Of a stretch of DNA of 64,000 bases, positions 1-11,827 are shown piece after piece. The stretch is from assembly GCA_943736015.1 (NCBI GenBank), contig OX031056.1:67545277-67609276 (forward strand), read 5' to 3'. This stretch comes from Tridacna crocea. Its lineage: Eukaryota; Mollusca; Bivalvia; Cardiida; Cardiidae. A program made the translations under genes and the position numbers. The number at the start of each line of letters is the position of its first letter. Position 1 is the stretch's first letter. The notes under the pieces are model-generated. The model ran no database searches. It was not told the DNA's origin and was given only the letters and a program-made list of their open reading frames with translations.

Positions 1-102
1 AGAAAATGCTGATAACCAGCATTTTCTCCTATTCCCACAATGTTTTCTAAAGGCTTCTTCCTCAGGGTCGTCAAAAGTAGGGATTGCGTTGTAATGGGTT
101 AA
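1..102 (-). repeat. TTAA hairpin MITE, cut by window start
   Basis: Second half of the element: GCTGATAACCAGC centre, right stem, and terminal GTAATGGGTTAA. Confidence 0.85.
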
Positions 103-111
103 TCTGGAAGA

Positions 112-344
112 TTAAATTCTTTACCACATTACAAAAATGTAGAAATTTTCCAGATTGAAAGCAATTTCTGAGGAATATTTAAATGTTGCTGAAATAGTTA
201 AATTCTTTCATAGCATAGAAATCATTGTTGGAAAAGGAGAAAATGTTGGTTACCAGCATTTCCTCCTTTTCTCACAATGTTTTCAGAAGCATTTTTCTTC
301 TGGGTCAATCATGATAACTCATCATTGTGTAGTAAAAAGGTTAA
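112..344 (-). repeat. TTAA hairpin MITE, diverged
   Basis: Bounded by TTAA at both ends. Stems around GTTGGTTACCAGC are imperfect. Confidence 0.75.
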
Positions 345-470
345 CACAGTACTAAACAATCCTGTGTTCTTAATTCCAAAAGATAAATGCTGAAAACTGT
401 GGAAAACTGTGTGGAAAAAGGAGAGAACCCATAGCACTGTCTGTCAACCACTAATCAAACAATCCTGTGT

Positions 471-699
471 TTAACTCATTTCCAAACAACAATATTTTAG
501 GCTGGTCCAAATTGAAAGCGTTTGCAGACCACGAAATAAAAGTGACTGAAAATTTGAAATTTGTTTTGTGAAGGGTAGAAAACATTGTGGGAAATAGAGA
601 AAAAGCTGTTTACCAGCATTTTCTCCTTTTCCTATAACGTTTTCTAAAGGATTCTTTCCCAGGGGCGTCAAAAGTAGGGATTGTGTGGTAATGGGTTAA
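471..699 (-). repeat. TTAA hairpin MITE
   Basis: Near-consensus outer regions. One stem carries AATAGAGAAAAAGCTG, giving a weaker hairpin. Its right half is part of the duplicated block 599-1193. Confidence 0.88.
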
Positions 700-1193
700 C
701 CAACTTTTAAAGAGGAAGTCTGTTGAACATATAGTTGGTTAAGGAAGAAAATGATGGTAATCAACTTTTGTTTCCTTTTTGTACATAGTTTTTATACGTT
801 TTTTTCCCCCTTCCAATTTCCAAATTCAATTTGTCCTTCGCAAAATGCTTTATATAGTATTTGCTAAGGCAACTATAGCCATGAAAAATGTTTTAAAGAT
901 TAAGCTATAGAAGGTATAGATGATAGTATGGTAATATTGCATTTTATACTGGCTTTTGTTTGTCTTTCATTAGCTGTTTCTTTATAACGGTTCTTATTAC
1001 TAGTACTTGCTTTCATTGGTCTTTCAATTACTTTATAATAACAGTTCCTTATGATCATACTTCAAAAAGCTCTTAGTCTATGTAGATGTCAAGATTTTTC
1101 ATTGTTAGAAACAAACTTCATTCACTATTTTAAATGGACATATCACTTTGTCTGGTATTTTCACTGAGGATAGATTATTCAGAATTATCATTG
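599..1193 (+). repeat. 595-bp duplicated block, copy 1
   Basis: Same length as 2716-3310 and without a difference that I could see. It starts in the middle of a hairpin MITE and continues through non-repetitive AT-rich sequence. Confidence 0.9.
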
Positions 1194-1335
1194 AGTATGA
1201 TATACTTCATATTATTGAGTATAAATTGTACTTAGTATCGATTGTTACATCCTATTGAGGATATAATACAAGGGTGACAACCTACGTCATAGCAGAGGTG
1301 TCGGAATAGCTGCCATTTTGTGTCCAAAGTGCATA

Positions 1336-1504
1336 TTAACTCATTACCAAACAACAATATTTTACTCTTGTCCTAATCGAAAGCATTTGCAGACGACAAA
1401 ATAAAAGTGACTGAAAATTTGAAATTTGTTTTGTGAAGGGTAGAAAACATTGTGGGAAAAGGAGAAAATGCATCAAAAGTAGGGATTGTGTGGTAATGGG
1501 TTAA
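1336..1504 (-). repeat. TTAA hairpin MITE with stem deletion
   Basis: TTAA-bounded. The left stem GGGAAAAGGAGAAAATGC runs straight into the CATCAAAAGTAGGG flank, so the second stem is deleted. Confidence 0.85.
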
Positions 1505-2103
1505 TTACTTTAAAAAGATATCTGTATCTAAAATTTACTTAGAATACCTACTTCATCTAGTGACGGTAAATATATTTGTCTTATTCGTGAAATCAAAATG
1601 CAATGAAACAATGTTGTAGCTCTAAACACTTCAACACAATTATTCTTAATGGCATTGTATACAACATCTATTTTTAAATTGCACATGTGTCATTGACTTT
1701 GAAAATTGTGTGGAGGTAATTGCAAAATCAATGAAAGTAATGAACGAAATATTAATGTATACTAACGAAGAAAGTTGTCAGGTACCATATGCACTACTTT
1801 GTTTGGACAGATCTGCAATAACAATAATGTACAAGCTGAAAAACTTACCTTTTTAAAACGAAAATGACGGATTTAAAATGTCTCCAATGACGTATGCTAT
1901 GACAAAGGTTGTTACCCCTGTAATACGCTGTTTCTTCCACCAAGCATTTTCATCGAGTAGATGTGTAGATTTTTCATATCACTGTGGGTAGATAAATCCA
2001 TCAGGTTACTGCTCGCAGATAGTTTCATTTGTCATTACATGTTGATTACCTCATTATTTCACTGAGCATAATTTGTTCTAGTTTTGAGTTAAGAATAAGT
2101 TGT
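1505..2103. other. AT-rich intergenic stretch, nothing recognised
   Basis: No coding frame, clear repeat or RNA gene was seen. Confidence 0.5.
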
Positions 2104-2332
2104 TTAACTCTTTACCAAACAACAAAATTTTAGACTGGTTCAAATTGAAAGCATTTGCAGACGACAAAATGAAAGTGACTGAAAATTTGAAATTTGTTTT
2201 GTGAAGGGTAGAAAACATTGTGGGAAAAGGAGAAAATGCTGATTTCCAGCATTTTGTCCTTTTCCCACATTGTTTTCAAAAGGCTTTTATCTCAGGGTCG
2301 TAAAAACCAGCGATTGTTTGGGAAAGGGTTAA
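2104..2332 (-). repeat. TTAA hairpin MITE
   Basis: Ends in TTTGGGAAAGGGTTAA. The terminal TTAA is shared with the next copy in opposite orientation. Confidence 0.9.
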
Positions 2333-2557
2333 CCCATTACCACACAATCCCTACTTTTGACGCCCCTGAGAAAGAAGGCTCTAGAAAACATTGTGGGAAA
2401 AGGAGAAAATGCTGGTAAACAGCATTTTCTCCTTTTCCCACAATGTTTTCTACCCTTCACAAAACAAATTTCAAATTTTCAGTCACTTTTATTTTGTTGT
2501 CTGCGAATGCTTTTAATTTGGACCAGTCTAAAATATTGTCGTTTGGTAATGAGTTAA
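2329..2557 (+). repeat. TTAA hairpin MITE, near-consensus reference copy
   Basis: About 225 bases between TTAA duplications. The 5' end is CCCATTACCACACAATCC and the 3' end GTCGTTTGGTAATGAG. The centre is a palindrome of about 66 bases running from GAAAACATTGTGGG to CCCACAATGTTTTC around GCTGGTAA/ACAGC. Between stem and 3' end lies a conserved unpaired arm (TTTCAGTCACTTTTATTTTG, then CTTTCAATTTGGACCAGTC in other copies). There is no open frame of transposase size. The TTAA duplication and CCC start fit a piggyBac-type non-autonomous element; that assignment is inference. Confidence 0.9.
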
Positions 2558-2570
2558 AAGTGTTTACTGA

Positions 2571-2713
2571 GGAAAGATTGCTGCATCATTAACTCGGCAA
2601 AGAATACACTGTCCTTTCACTGAGCATAGACTTTAGTGAATTTATGGAGCATATTTTCATTCTTTATCTGAGCATTGGTTGTGCTATCTTTTCTCAGAGG
2701 ATTTTACTGAGCA
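2571..2713 (+). repeat. 143-bp duplicated block, copy 1
   Basis: Repeated at 3310-3452. The two copies bracket the second copy of the 595-bp block. Confidence 0.88.
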
Positions 2714-2715
2714 TA

Positions 2716-3310
2716 GAAAAAGCTGTTTACCAGCATTTTCTCCTTTTCCTATAACGTTTTCTAAAGGATTCTTTCCCAGGGGCGTCAAAAGTAGGGATTG
2801 TGTGGTAATGGGTTAACCAACTTTTAAAGAGGAAGTCTGTTGAACATATAGTTGGTTAAGGAAGAAAATGATGGTAATCAACTTTTGTTTCCTTTTTGTA
2901 CATAGTTTTTATACGTTTTTTTCCCCCTTCCAATTTCCAAATTCAATTTGTCCTTCGCAAAATGCTTTATATAGTATTTGCTAAGGCAACTATAGCCATG
3001 AAAAATGTTTTAAAGATTAAGCTATAGAAGGTATAGATGATAGTATGGTAATATTGCATTTTATACTGGCTTTTGTTTGTCTTTCATTAGCTGTTTCTTT
3101 ATAACGGTTCTTATTACTAGTACTTGCTTTCATTGGTCTTTCAATTACTTTATAATAACAGTTCCTTATGATCATACTTCAAAAAGCTCTTAGTCTATGT
3201 AGATGTCAAGATTTTTCATTGTTAGAAACAAACTTCATTCACTATTTTAAATGGACATATCACTTTGTCTGGTATTTTCACTGAGGATAGATTATTCAGA
3301 ATTATCATTG
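2716..3310 (+). repeat. 595-bp duplicated block, copy 2
   Basis: Appears identical to 599-1193. Its first 100 bases are the right half of a hairpin MITE ending in TTAA at 2813-2816. Confidence 0.9.
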
Positions 3311-3452
3311 GAAAGATTGCTGCATCATTAACTCGGCAAAGAATACACTGTCCTTTCACTGAGCATAGACTTTAGTGAATTTATGGAGCATATTTTCATT
3401 CTTTATCTGAGCATTGGTTGTGCTATCTTTTCTCAGAGGATTTTACTGAGCA
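3310..3452 (+). repeat. 143-bp duplicated block, copy 2
   Basis: Matches 2571-2713; it contains the CACTGAGCATAGACTTTAGTG unit of the following array. Confidence 0.88.
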
Positions 3453-3660
3453 GAATCCTTTCACTGAGCATAGACTTTTTAGTGAATTTATGGAACATAG
3501 TTTCATGCTTTATCTGAGCATTGGTTGTACCATCTTTTTGCAGAGGATTTCACTTAGCAGAGTCCTTTCACTGAGCATAGACCTTTTAGTGAATTTATGG
3601 AACATAGTTTCATGCTTTATCTGAGCATAGTTGTGCTATCTTTTCGTAGGGGATTGAATA
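3340..3660 (+). repeat. Short tandem array, ~110-bp units
   Basis: Three units share TTTCACTGAGCATAGACT, GTGAATTTATGGA and CTTTATCTGAGCAT. Short ORFs here are products of the array. Confidence 0.75.
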
Positions 3661-4050
3661 TTTTATCTAGAGCTTAACAAAGATTCTTCCATTTTATCAC
3701 TGAGCATTGATATTTAAGGGACTTTGCTGAGCAAAGCTTTGCAAAAATTGTTTTGCCTCTTCATTGGGCATAGACTTGGAGACATGTGTATGTATTTTCA
3801 TTTAGCATGGATAAGTAATCAATTACTAAGTATTTTCACAGAAATATAGAATCTGACATGAGTTGGCTGTTGAGATGTTTTCTAAAGGCTTCTTTCTGAG
3901 GAGCGTCAAAAGTAGGGAATGTGTGGTAATGGATTAAAGCATTGAAAAAAAAGAGATAGTTTGATTTGGGGTATTTCATTTCCCAGAATGTTTTGAAAAG
4001 CTCTCTTCTTTTTGGTTGCGAAAGCATGCCACTGTTTAGTACTGTGTACT

Positions 4051-4421
4051 TTAATCCTTTACCAAACAATCCCTGGTTTTCATGAAGGAGGAAGCCTTCT
4101 CAAAACGTTGTAGGAAAAGGAGAACATTCTAGTAACCAGCATTTTCTCCTTTTCCCATAATGTTTTCTACTCTTCTAACATGAAGTTTCAACCTTTGAGG
4201 CACATTTATTTTGTTGTCTTCAAATGCTGTCAATTTGGACAAGTCTAAAATTTTGTTGTTGAGCTTGCAGACAATAATGTTAAATGTGATAAAAGCAGCA
4301 GACATTTTCCCAGTTGTGGGAAAAGCAGAAATTGCGAACAATCTCATCTGTTCCCAAAGTGTTTTCAAAAGACTTGTACTGCAGGCATTCAAAAATATGG
4401 TTTTGTTTGGAGAGGGTTTAA
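4051..4421. repeat. Compound hairpin MITE, two fused copies
   Basis: A plus-orientation copy runs into a reversed copy at about 4250, so both outer ends carry the CCCTGGTTTT-type flank and only the first central hairpin is intact. Confidence 0.75.
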
Positions 4422-4621
4422 TATTTTATGAACAGTCTGGACAATTGTAATATAGACCCGGAAAAAGATGGCTTTTGAAAAGAATGTTAGAAAAGGAGTA
4501 CATTTTGGTAATCAGCATTTTCTCCTTTTCCAACCATGCTATCTATATAATTTTAAAGACAAGATCCATTAGTTGTACCCATTTTAGTTTGTCCTCTGAA
4601 AATGTTTTCAATACGAGTGAG

Positions 4622-4856
4622 TTAACCCTTTACCAAACAACCCCTGGTTTTTACGGCCCTGAGATACATGTAGAAGCTTTTTGAAAACATTGATGGAAAA
4701 GGAGAAAATGCTGGTAACCAGCATTTTCTCCTTTTCCCACAATGTTTTCCACCATGCTGGAAACAAATATCAATTTTTGGGTTAGGTTTATTTTGTCGTC
4801 TGCAAGTGCCCTCAATTTGGACTGGTCCAAAATTTTGTCGTTTGGGAAAGGGTTAA
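4622..4856 (+). repeat. TTAA hairpin MITE
   Basis: Starts CCCTTTACCAAACAACCCC and ends GTTTGGGAAAGGG. The stem is almost perfect around GCTGGTAACCAGC. Confidence 0.9.
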
Positions 4857-4870
4857 AGAAATTGTCATCT

Positions 4871-5082
4871 GGTAACCCTTCAACAAACAACATAATGGTA
4901 GATTTGTCTGAATTGAAAGTACTTGCATGCAGATGATTAAATGTACTTTAACTGATGGAATTTTGGGTAGAAAATGTGGAGCGACAAGGAAGAAATGCAG
5001 GCCACCAGGTTTTTCTTACAATGTTTTCCTAATGCTTCTTCCCCGGGGTAATTAAACCTAGGATAGTGTAGTAAAGGGTTAA
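4871..5082 (-). repeat. TTAA hairpin MITE, diverged
   Basis: Right terminal TAGTAAAGGGTTAA is clear; the central palindrome has decayed. Confidence 0.6.
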
Positions 5083-5360
5083 AACATTTAAACATTTTCA
5101 GAATATGTAATACTGTCAGTGCATTATAGCCTCTTCATGATATATACTCAGAATACATGTATGTCCCTGCTTGGAACTTAGAACTGTACCCAGAAATGTA
5201 TAGGCCGTACAATCATGTGCTTTTGTTTTGTTATGATTTAAAATGGGTTTGAAACTATTCTTTTTCACAGAGCTCTGTTGCATTGAAATTACATGAAACT
5301 TTGTTGTTAAGGAGAAATTGATTTTTTCTGTATCAGTAAGAATAGATTTGTAGCTCAAAT

Positions 5361-5569
5361 GGCAGAAGGCCAGCAGGCTTATGTCATGGCCTGGTGCCTG
5401 TTGTGGATGCGTATGTATGTCTGTTCATGCGTTTTCTTTCAAACTTCTTCTCTGAAACTACCCATCCAAATCTGATGGCAACCAGCATTTTCTCCTTTTC
5501 CCATAATGCTTTCTAAAGGCTTCTTTCTCTGGGTCGTCAAAAGTAGGGATTGTGTGGTTACGGGTTAAT
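5361..5569. repeat. HINE 5' fragment fused to half a hairpin MITE
   Basis: AAGGCCAGCAGGCTTATGTC at 5366 matches the 5' hairpin end of the element at 23901. From about 5477 it switches to the second half of a hairpin MITE ending at TTAA 5566-5569. Confidence 0.65.
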
Positions 5570-6440
5570 GCAATCATTTTAGCCTTGTTTTTTTTTCTTC
5601 AAATATTTGTAGCCTTGATGATCCAAAAAATTTTTATCATGTTGTAAAAAGTAAATCAAAATTTTTGAATGAATGAGTAGTGTGTCAGTTTCTTGAATAA
5701 ATGACTTGTGAATAATGTAGGGAAAGGAGCTATTGCTTTGTATGAAGGATTACCCTTATTCACTAAGACCCTTTTTAGCTTTCCATAATCCCCTTCCTTT
5801 TTATATCAGTTTTCTCCAGTATATTGTCATCTTTCACTTTTTGGCATAGATGTTTCTATATAAAATGTATAGTAATCGGCAGTTGTTAGCTTTTTGTCAG
5901 CTTTTTGTCCTTGTTATTTTATATTTACAGCTGAGTTATTGAAAGTCTGTAAAAATATTCAATCAAAAACTTTTGAGCCAAAATAGCTTTGTTAGAAAAG
6001 GAGCAATGTTTCTTACTTATAATCAGTAGTATTCCTTATGTTGATATAATATTTTCATTGCCTTCTATAGTATGTACTTTGTATGATTGATTGTCATGTA
6101 GAACTTGCCTAACAGAAGCTTGAACAGTACTTGGTAGAGATTTGTACAGAAAGAAGATAGGCATATCTCACAAAATATCAGGCATTGTGTATCCACAATC
6201 TGGCAGCACATCTGGAATTATTCATGGAAGAGTTATGGTTATAATATATAAACAATTTTCTCTTTTATTGTGGCTGTCTCCGCTTCTCTCAGCTCCTCTC
6301 TGGAAGGATTGAATATTGTAGGAGATTCACTTGAAAACACTTTTGTAAAAATTTTAATCAAAGTCAGAGGTTTCCATTTACTATGACTATCTCCACTTCT
6401 CTCAGCCTTTATGATCTGTTTTAACCGAGCAATCTGGTTT
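5570..6440. other. AT-rich stretch, nothing recognised
   Basis: No coding frame or clear repeat structure was seen. Confidence 0.45.
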
Positions 6441-6667
6441 TTAACCCTTTCCCAAACGACATATTCTAGACTCTTCCAAACTCAAAGAGTTTGCAGACGA
6501 CAATTTCAAATTTGATAAAAATGACAAAAAGTTCTCCAAATGGTTAGGAAACACTGTGGGAAAAGGAGGAATTGCTCGTTACGAGCAATTTCTCCTTTTC
6601 CCACATTGTTTTCAAAAGACTTGTACCGCAGACACGTAAAAACAAGGGCTTGTTTGGGAAAGGGTTA
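6441..6667 (-). repeat. TTAA hairpin MITE, CGTTACG-loop subfamily
   Basis: Ends are CCCTTTCCCAAACGAC and GTTTGGGAAAGGG. The apex is GCTCGTTACGAGC instead of GCTGGTAACCAGC; the stem AGGAGGAATTGC still pairs with GCAATTTCTCCT apart from one base. Confidence 0.9.
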
Positions 6668-6844
6668 AAGATGCTTCAGAAGAAGGTTTTTGAAAGCATT
6701 GGTGGAAAAAGAGAACACACTGTTAACCAGCACTTCTTTTCTGTGATGTTATCAGCTATCTCTAAGACAGAAATCAACCTTTGAGTTACATTGAGTTTGA
6801 CATCTGTAGATGTTTTCTTTTTTTGTTGGAGTCTAAAATAGAGT

Positions 6845-6992
6845 TTATTTCATCATCTTGTGGTTAATTTGGGGAAATATTTGTCGAAAAAGGGAAAGGT
6901 CCGCAAAAATAACAAGTGCCGTAAGGCACAATTTGTTTTCGCTGACCTTTCCATTTTGAGGCAAATATTTCCCACAAGCTGATGAAATGAAT
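6845..6992. repeat. Unrelated foldback element, ~148 bp
   Basis: Imperfect inverted arms (ATTTCATCATCTTGTGG with CCACAAGCTGATGAAAT; GGGAAATATTTG with CAAATATTTCCC) surround the inner palindrome GTGCCGTAAGGCAC. No family recognised. Confidence 0.65.
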
Positions 6993-7579
6993 TATATATT
7001 ATATTTCGTCTGATTATTTTGTCAACAAATGCCACTTTTAAAACTAGTGATCTCAAGTCATTTAACCAATTCAGTCAATTTTTAGCAAAGTAGAACAAAA
7101 AAAGTTGTTCCAGCTTTTCGGCAGGAGGAAAATATTCACTGACTGGGAAATAATTCCTCCCAGCTTAAATTACGCCATTTCTTTACCCATAACATTTCTA
7201 AAAATAGACACATGAAATGTAATATATTTTGTAATTGGTAAAGAGTTAAGGTTCAATACATATAAACACTCTTTTTCTTTGACATATATTTTCAGTGCAG
7301 TTTATTGGCTCTTTTGATTCCAATTACTTGTATGGCACATTTATTTATATGACAGTTGCGCAATACAGGGCCATGATGGCCCTCTTGTTGCAACAGGGTG
7401 CCAGCAGCTGAATATTTTCTTTGACAGAACAGATGACAAGAAAGTAAAGCAGCATGTAAGAAAGTAACGCAAAGGGGACAGTAATCACTTGCCGTTCATT
7501 GGATGATGAATTATTTTGTGATAACATAATTGTATTCACATTGTATAGAAGCATATGTTGTTGATTGAGAATTATTTTC

Positions 7580-7799
7580 TTAACTCATTACCAAACGACA
7601 ATATTATAGACTTGTCCAAATTGAAAGCATTTGCAGACGACAAAATAAAAGTGACTGAAAAATTAGAATTTGGTTTGTGAAGGGTAGAAAACATTGTGGA
7701 AAATGCTGGTTACCAGCATTTTCTTCTTTTCCCACAATGTTTTCTAAAGGCTTCTTTCTCAGGGGCGTCAAAAGTGGGGATTGTGTGGTAATGGGTTAA
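7580..7799 (-). repeat. TTAA hairpin MITE, shortened left stem
   Basis: TTAA-bounded. The left stem has lost the GGAAAAGGAG segment, leaving ATTGTGGAAAATGCTGG. Confidence 0.88.
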
Positions 7800-8077
7800 T
7801 GGATAGAAATTTCATCTATGCTAAATGTGCCAGGTTTTAGGAACTTGCAATGTTTTAAATCAATGTTTATATATTACGAACTATAATCATTTGTGTTCAA
7901 TTCATATTTTGTGTCACATAAGGATTAATTTAGAGAAATTTATGTATTCATTGTCACTATTCCTATGTAACGTAGGCGTTTTTTTTTTTTTGAAAAACTT
8001 TTTTATATTCAGTCTATTGTATAAAGGTCATATAATGGCTGGCAAAACTCAAAAAGGGGCATTCTGACATTGGCGCA

Positions 8078-8135
8078 AAGTGTTGTCTCGGATCAGCCTG
8101 TGCAATCTGCACAGGCAAATCCGAGACAACACTTT
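8078..8135. repeat. Short hairpin, GTGTTGTCTCGGAT family
   Basis: Arms AAAGTGTTGTCTCGGAT and ATCCGAGACAACACTTT plus GCCTGTGCA/TGCACAGGC form a near-perfect 58-base hairpin. Confidence 0.75.
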
Positions 8136-8602
8136 CTGTTTTTATGTTATTTTCTGTTTTGTGCAAGTGTACTGCAGCACAAAATACAAAAAAAGTTGTA
8201 AAGTGTAGTATCAGATCAGCCTGCACGGACTGCATAGAAAAAATCAGTAAGGATCAAAGAATGAAATTCTTTAATTATACCATGCAAAAACTTTGTTAGT
8301 AGGGGTATATAGGACTCCCTGTCAGTTGGTCGGTCTGTTGCTTTTTTGGTCCACTCTATTTCTCCGTAACTACTGGACAAAATTTGGTCAAACTTCATGG
8401 GAACTTTCAATATGAAGTCGAAATGTGCATATTATAATTTGGTTTGGTTGAATGAGTTTTGAAGGAGTAATGGCCATTTCATGATTTCATTCTCTGCTTT
8501 ATATCTCAATAACTACTGGACAGGTTTCAGTCGAGCTTCATAGGCATTTTCAGTATGAAGTCAAGATATGCATATTATAATTTGGTTATGGTTTAATGTT
8601 TT

Positions 8603-8831
8603 TTAACCCATTACCACACAATCCCTACTTTTGACGCCCCTGAGAAAGAAGCCTTTTGAAAACACTGTGGGAAAAGGAGAAAATGCTGGTAACCAGCATT
8701 TTCTCCTTTTTCCACAGTGTTTTCTACCCTTCCCAGAACAAATTTCAATTTCTCAGTCACCTTTATTTTGTCGTCTGCAAATGCTTTCAATTTGGACTAG
8801 TCTAAAATATTGTCGTGTGGTAATGAGTTAA
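8603..8831 (+). repeat. TTAA hairpin MITE
   Basis: Near-consensus. The stem uses ACACTGTGG, and the right arm shows CCACAGTGTT, so the pairing is kept. Confidence 0.9.
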
Positions 8832-9042
8832 AGGAGTCATTGCCCTTTTAATGAGTATTTTTGTCTGCTCTATTTCCCAATATCTATGGGGTGAATTTCA
8901 GTCAAACTTCATGGGAAGTTTCAATATGAAGTCAAGATGTGCATATTATAATTTTGTTACGGTTGAAAGATTTTCAAAAGAGTTATGGCCCTTTCATGAT
9001 TTTTTTTGTCTTACCTATTTTTCAGTTACTACTTTACATATT

Positions 9043-10574
9043 TATACCCCCCAAAACTCTGTTTGGGGGGTATATAGGAGTTAGCTTGTCGGTCGGTCTG
9101 TCGGTCGGTCCGTCCGTCCGTCCGTCGGTCTGTAGCTTTTTGTCCGCTCTATTTCTCATAAACTACTGGACGAATTTTATTCAAACTTCACAGGTAAACT
9201 CAGTATCAAGCAGAGATGTGCATATAAAATGTTGGTTATGGTTCATTGATTTTTCACTGAGTTATGGCCCTTTTGTGAAATTTCTTGTCCGCTCTTTTTC
9301 TCATCAACTATTGGACAGATTTGGTTCAAACTACACAAATAGACTCAGTATAAAGCAGAGATGTGCATATCCTATTTTGGTTATGGTTTATTTAGGTTTC
9401 ATGGAGTTATGGCCCTTTGATGATTCTGGACAAATTTCTTTTTCATACTTGAATTTCGTCCGGAGCATATCTCCAAAACTATACTAGCTAGGCTTATGAA
9501 ATTTCATGGGTGGATAGATCTCATCGAGCGGGAGTGCAGTGCGCAGGAATCATAACTCTTGCTAGCTTAATTTTTGAGTTATTGCCCTTTGTTGGTTTCT
9601 TATACTTGAATTTTGTCCGGAGCGTATCTCCAAAACTGTACTAGCTAGCATTATGAAATTTCATGGGTGGATAGATCTCACCAAGGAGGAGTGCAGTGCA
9701 CAGGAATTATAACTCCTGCTTCCTTAATTTTTGAGTTATTGCCCTTTGTCGTTTTTAATACTTGAATTTTGTCCGGAGCGTATCTCCAAAACTATACTAG
9801 CTAGGGTTATGAAATTTCATGGGTGGATAGATCTCATCAAGGGGGAGTGCAGTGCTTAGGAATCATAACTTTTGCTCCCTTAATTTTTGAGTTATTGCCC
9901 TTTGTCGTTTTTCATACTTGAATTTTGTCCGGAGCGTATCCCCAAATTATACTAGCTAGGGTTATGAAATTTCATGGATGGATAGACCTCATCAAGGGGG
10001 AGTGCAGTGCACAGGAATCATAACTCTTGCTTGCTTAATTTTTGAGTTATTGCCCTTTTTCGTTTTTCATACTTGAATATGGTCCGGTGAATATCTCCAA
10101 AACTATACTAGCTAGGGTTATGAAATTTCATGGGTGGATAGATCTCATCAAGGGGGAGTGCAGTGCTTAGGAATCATAACTTTTGCTCCCTTTATTTTTG
10201 AGTTATTGCCCTTTGTTGTTTTTCATACTTGAATTTTGTCTGGAGCGTATCCCCAAAACTATACTAGCTTGGGTTATGAAATTTCATGGATGGATAGATC
10301 TCATCAAGGGGGAGTGCAGTGCACAGGAATCATAACTCTTGCTAGCTTAATTTTTGAGTTATTGCCCTTTGTCGTTTTTCATACTTGAATTTGGTCCGGT
10401 GCATGCCCCAGTTTAACAACTTGGGGGGGTAAGACGGGCGTATCTTGCAACAATTTGCTGGTCATGTTCAACTCTTACTTTTGTACTCAACAATTCTGCA
10501 TTCTGTGACAAAGACCTGTTTGGTGGCAAGGGGCTGGTGGGGGGTATGATCACGTTAAGTGATAGCTCTAGTTT
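9043..10574 (+). mobile_element. HINE-like (Helentron-associated) element with tandem core
   Basis: Terminal hairpin ATACCCCCCAAAACTC/GTTTGGGGGGTAT, then a GTCG/GTCC microsatellite (9087-9126), then about six ~145-bp direct repeats (9510-10400) each with TCCAAAACTATACTAGCTAG and GGGGGAGTGCAGTGC. It ends near GTGATAGCTCTAGTTTA. This layout matches the pearl/HINE elements described from bivalves. There is no Rep/helicase frame, so it is non-autonomous. The 182-residue frame at 8939-9487 crosses the 5' end and is not a gene. Confidence 0.65.
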
Positions 10575-10868
10575 AGTCAAACTTCATATGAAGTATCAAA
10601 ATTAAGTCAAGATAATTTGGTTACAGTTGGATGATTTTCAAAGGAGATATGGCCCATTCATGATTTTTTTTGTCTGCTCTGTTTCTCAGTAAATACTAAA
10701 CAGATTTCAGTCAAACTTAATAGGAAGTTTAAGCAAGATGTGCTTATTATACTTTGGTTACTTTTGAATGCTTTTTATAAAGGAGTTATGGCCCTTTCAT
10801 GAATATTTTATATCTAGTCTATATCTCAACATCTACAGCATGGATTTCAGTCAAACTTCATGGGAAGT

Positions 10869-11097
10869 TTAACCCTTTACTCCATAGATACTCATTTCTA
10901 CACATTGCTTGTAGGAGCCTTTGGAAAACATTGAGGCAAAAGGTGAAATTGCTCGTGACGAGCAATTTCAACTTTTGTCACAATGCTTTCTATGCTGTCA
11001 GAAGGTGTCATATGCACATAAGAAACAGCTTCATCCTTGCTTTTATTTAGGGTCAATAAGAGATACCATAGAAATGCCTCATGGGGTAAAGGGTTAA
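10869..11097. repeat. TTAA hairpin MITE, CGTGACG-loop subfamily
   Basis: Distinct flanks (CCCTTTACTCCATAGATACT and TGGGGTAAAGGG) with stem GCAAAAGGTGAAATTGC and apex GCTCGTGACGAGC. A sister copy lies at 45768-45987. Confidence 0.85.
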
Positions 11098-11612
11098 GTA
11101 TGAAGCAGAGATGGGCATATTGAAAATTTTGATACTGTTGAATGATTTTCAAAGATGTAATAGCCCTTTCATGATTCTTTTGTCTGCTCTTTCTCAATAA
11201 TTACAGGACAGATTTCATTCAAACTTCATAGGAAGTCAAAATGTGCCTATTATAATTTTTGGCATTTCTGTGACAAAAAATTATTTCTTGGCAGGTAAAC
11301 TCTTACTTTTGTACTAAACCATTCTGCATTCATGCGACATGGAGCTGTTTTGTGTCAAGAAGCTGGTGGGAGTGGGGGTGGGGGACAGGTATTATCATGT
11401 TAGTGATAGCTCTAGTTTTGACTGGTAAGCAAACAGTATGGTGGACCAATTAAATTTATGAGCAAATAAAAAATTATGAGAAGTCAATTCATCTGTCATA
11501 ACAGTGCTTTCACAAAGGTCCCATGTTGTAGGACATAAACCATAGATTTAACATATTTAGATATGATCACATGTGTTCAATTTCAAAGTCATGTGTTGTG
11601 CCACATTGAAAT

Positions 11613-11827
11613 TTAATCCTTTCCCAAACGACAAATTTTGGACTCTTCCAAACTGAAAGACAATTTAGATTTTGAGAAAATGGCAGAAAGTTCCGTAAAA
11701 GGATAGAAAACACTGTGGGAAAAGGAGAAATTGCTCGTTACGAGCAATTTCTCCTTTTCCCACAGTGTTTTCAAAAGACTTTTACTACAGACACGTAAAA
11801 ACCAGGGCTTGTTTGGGAAAGGGTTAA
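11613..11827 (-). repeat. TTAA hairpin MITE, CGTTACG-loop subfamily
   Basis: Central palindrome from AAAACACTGTGGGAAAAGGA through GCTCGTTACGAGC and back appears perfect. Confidence 0.92.

Larger units (their letters stand above)
8297..11425 (+). mobile_element. Older HINE-like element interrupted by a younger one
   Basis: Starts GGGGTATATAGGACTCCC with a GGTCGGTCTG run and ends at about GTGATAGCTCTAGTTTTG (11418). Core units of ~150 bp contain CAGTCAAACTTCATGGGAAG. Interrupted by the element at 9043-10574 and by hairpin MITEs at 8603 and 10869. Confidence 0.6.

Noticed and set aside
2357-2557. Recurrent ~66-codon frames such as ENIVGKGENAGNQHFLLFPQ
   Set aside because: Found at dozens of positions; each is simply the MITE consensus read through its stem. 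No start context, no selection signal, and many copies are broken.
8939-9487. 182-residue open frame, the longest apart from the TSEN54 exon
   Set aside because: It runs through the terminal hairpin, the GTCG microsatellite and the first core unit of a HINE-like element; Ser/Val/Arg repeats come from the microsatellite, and no domain is visible.
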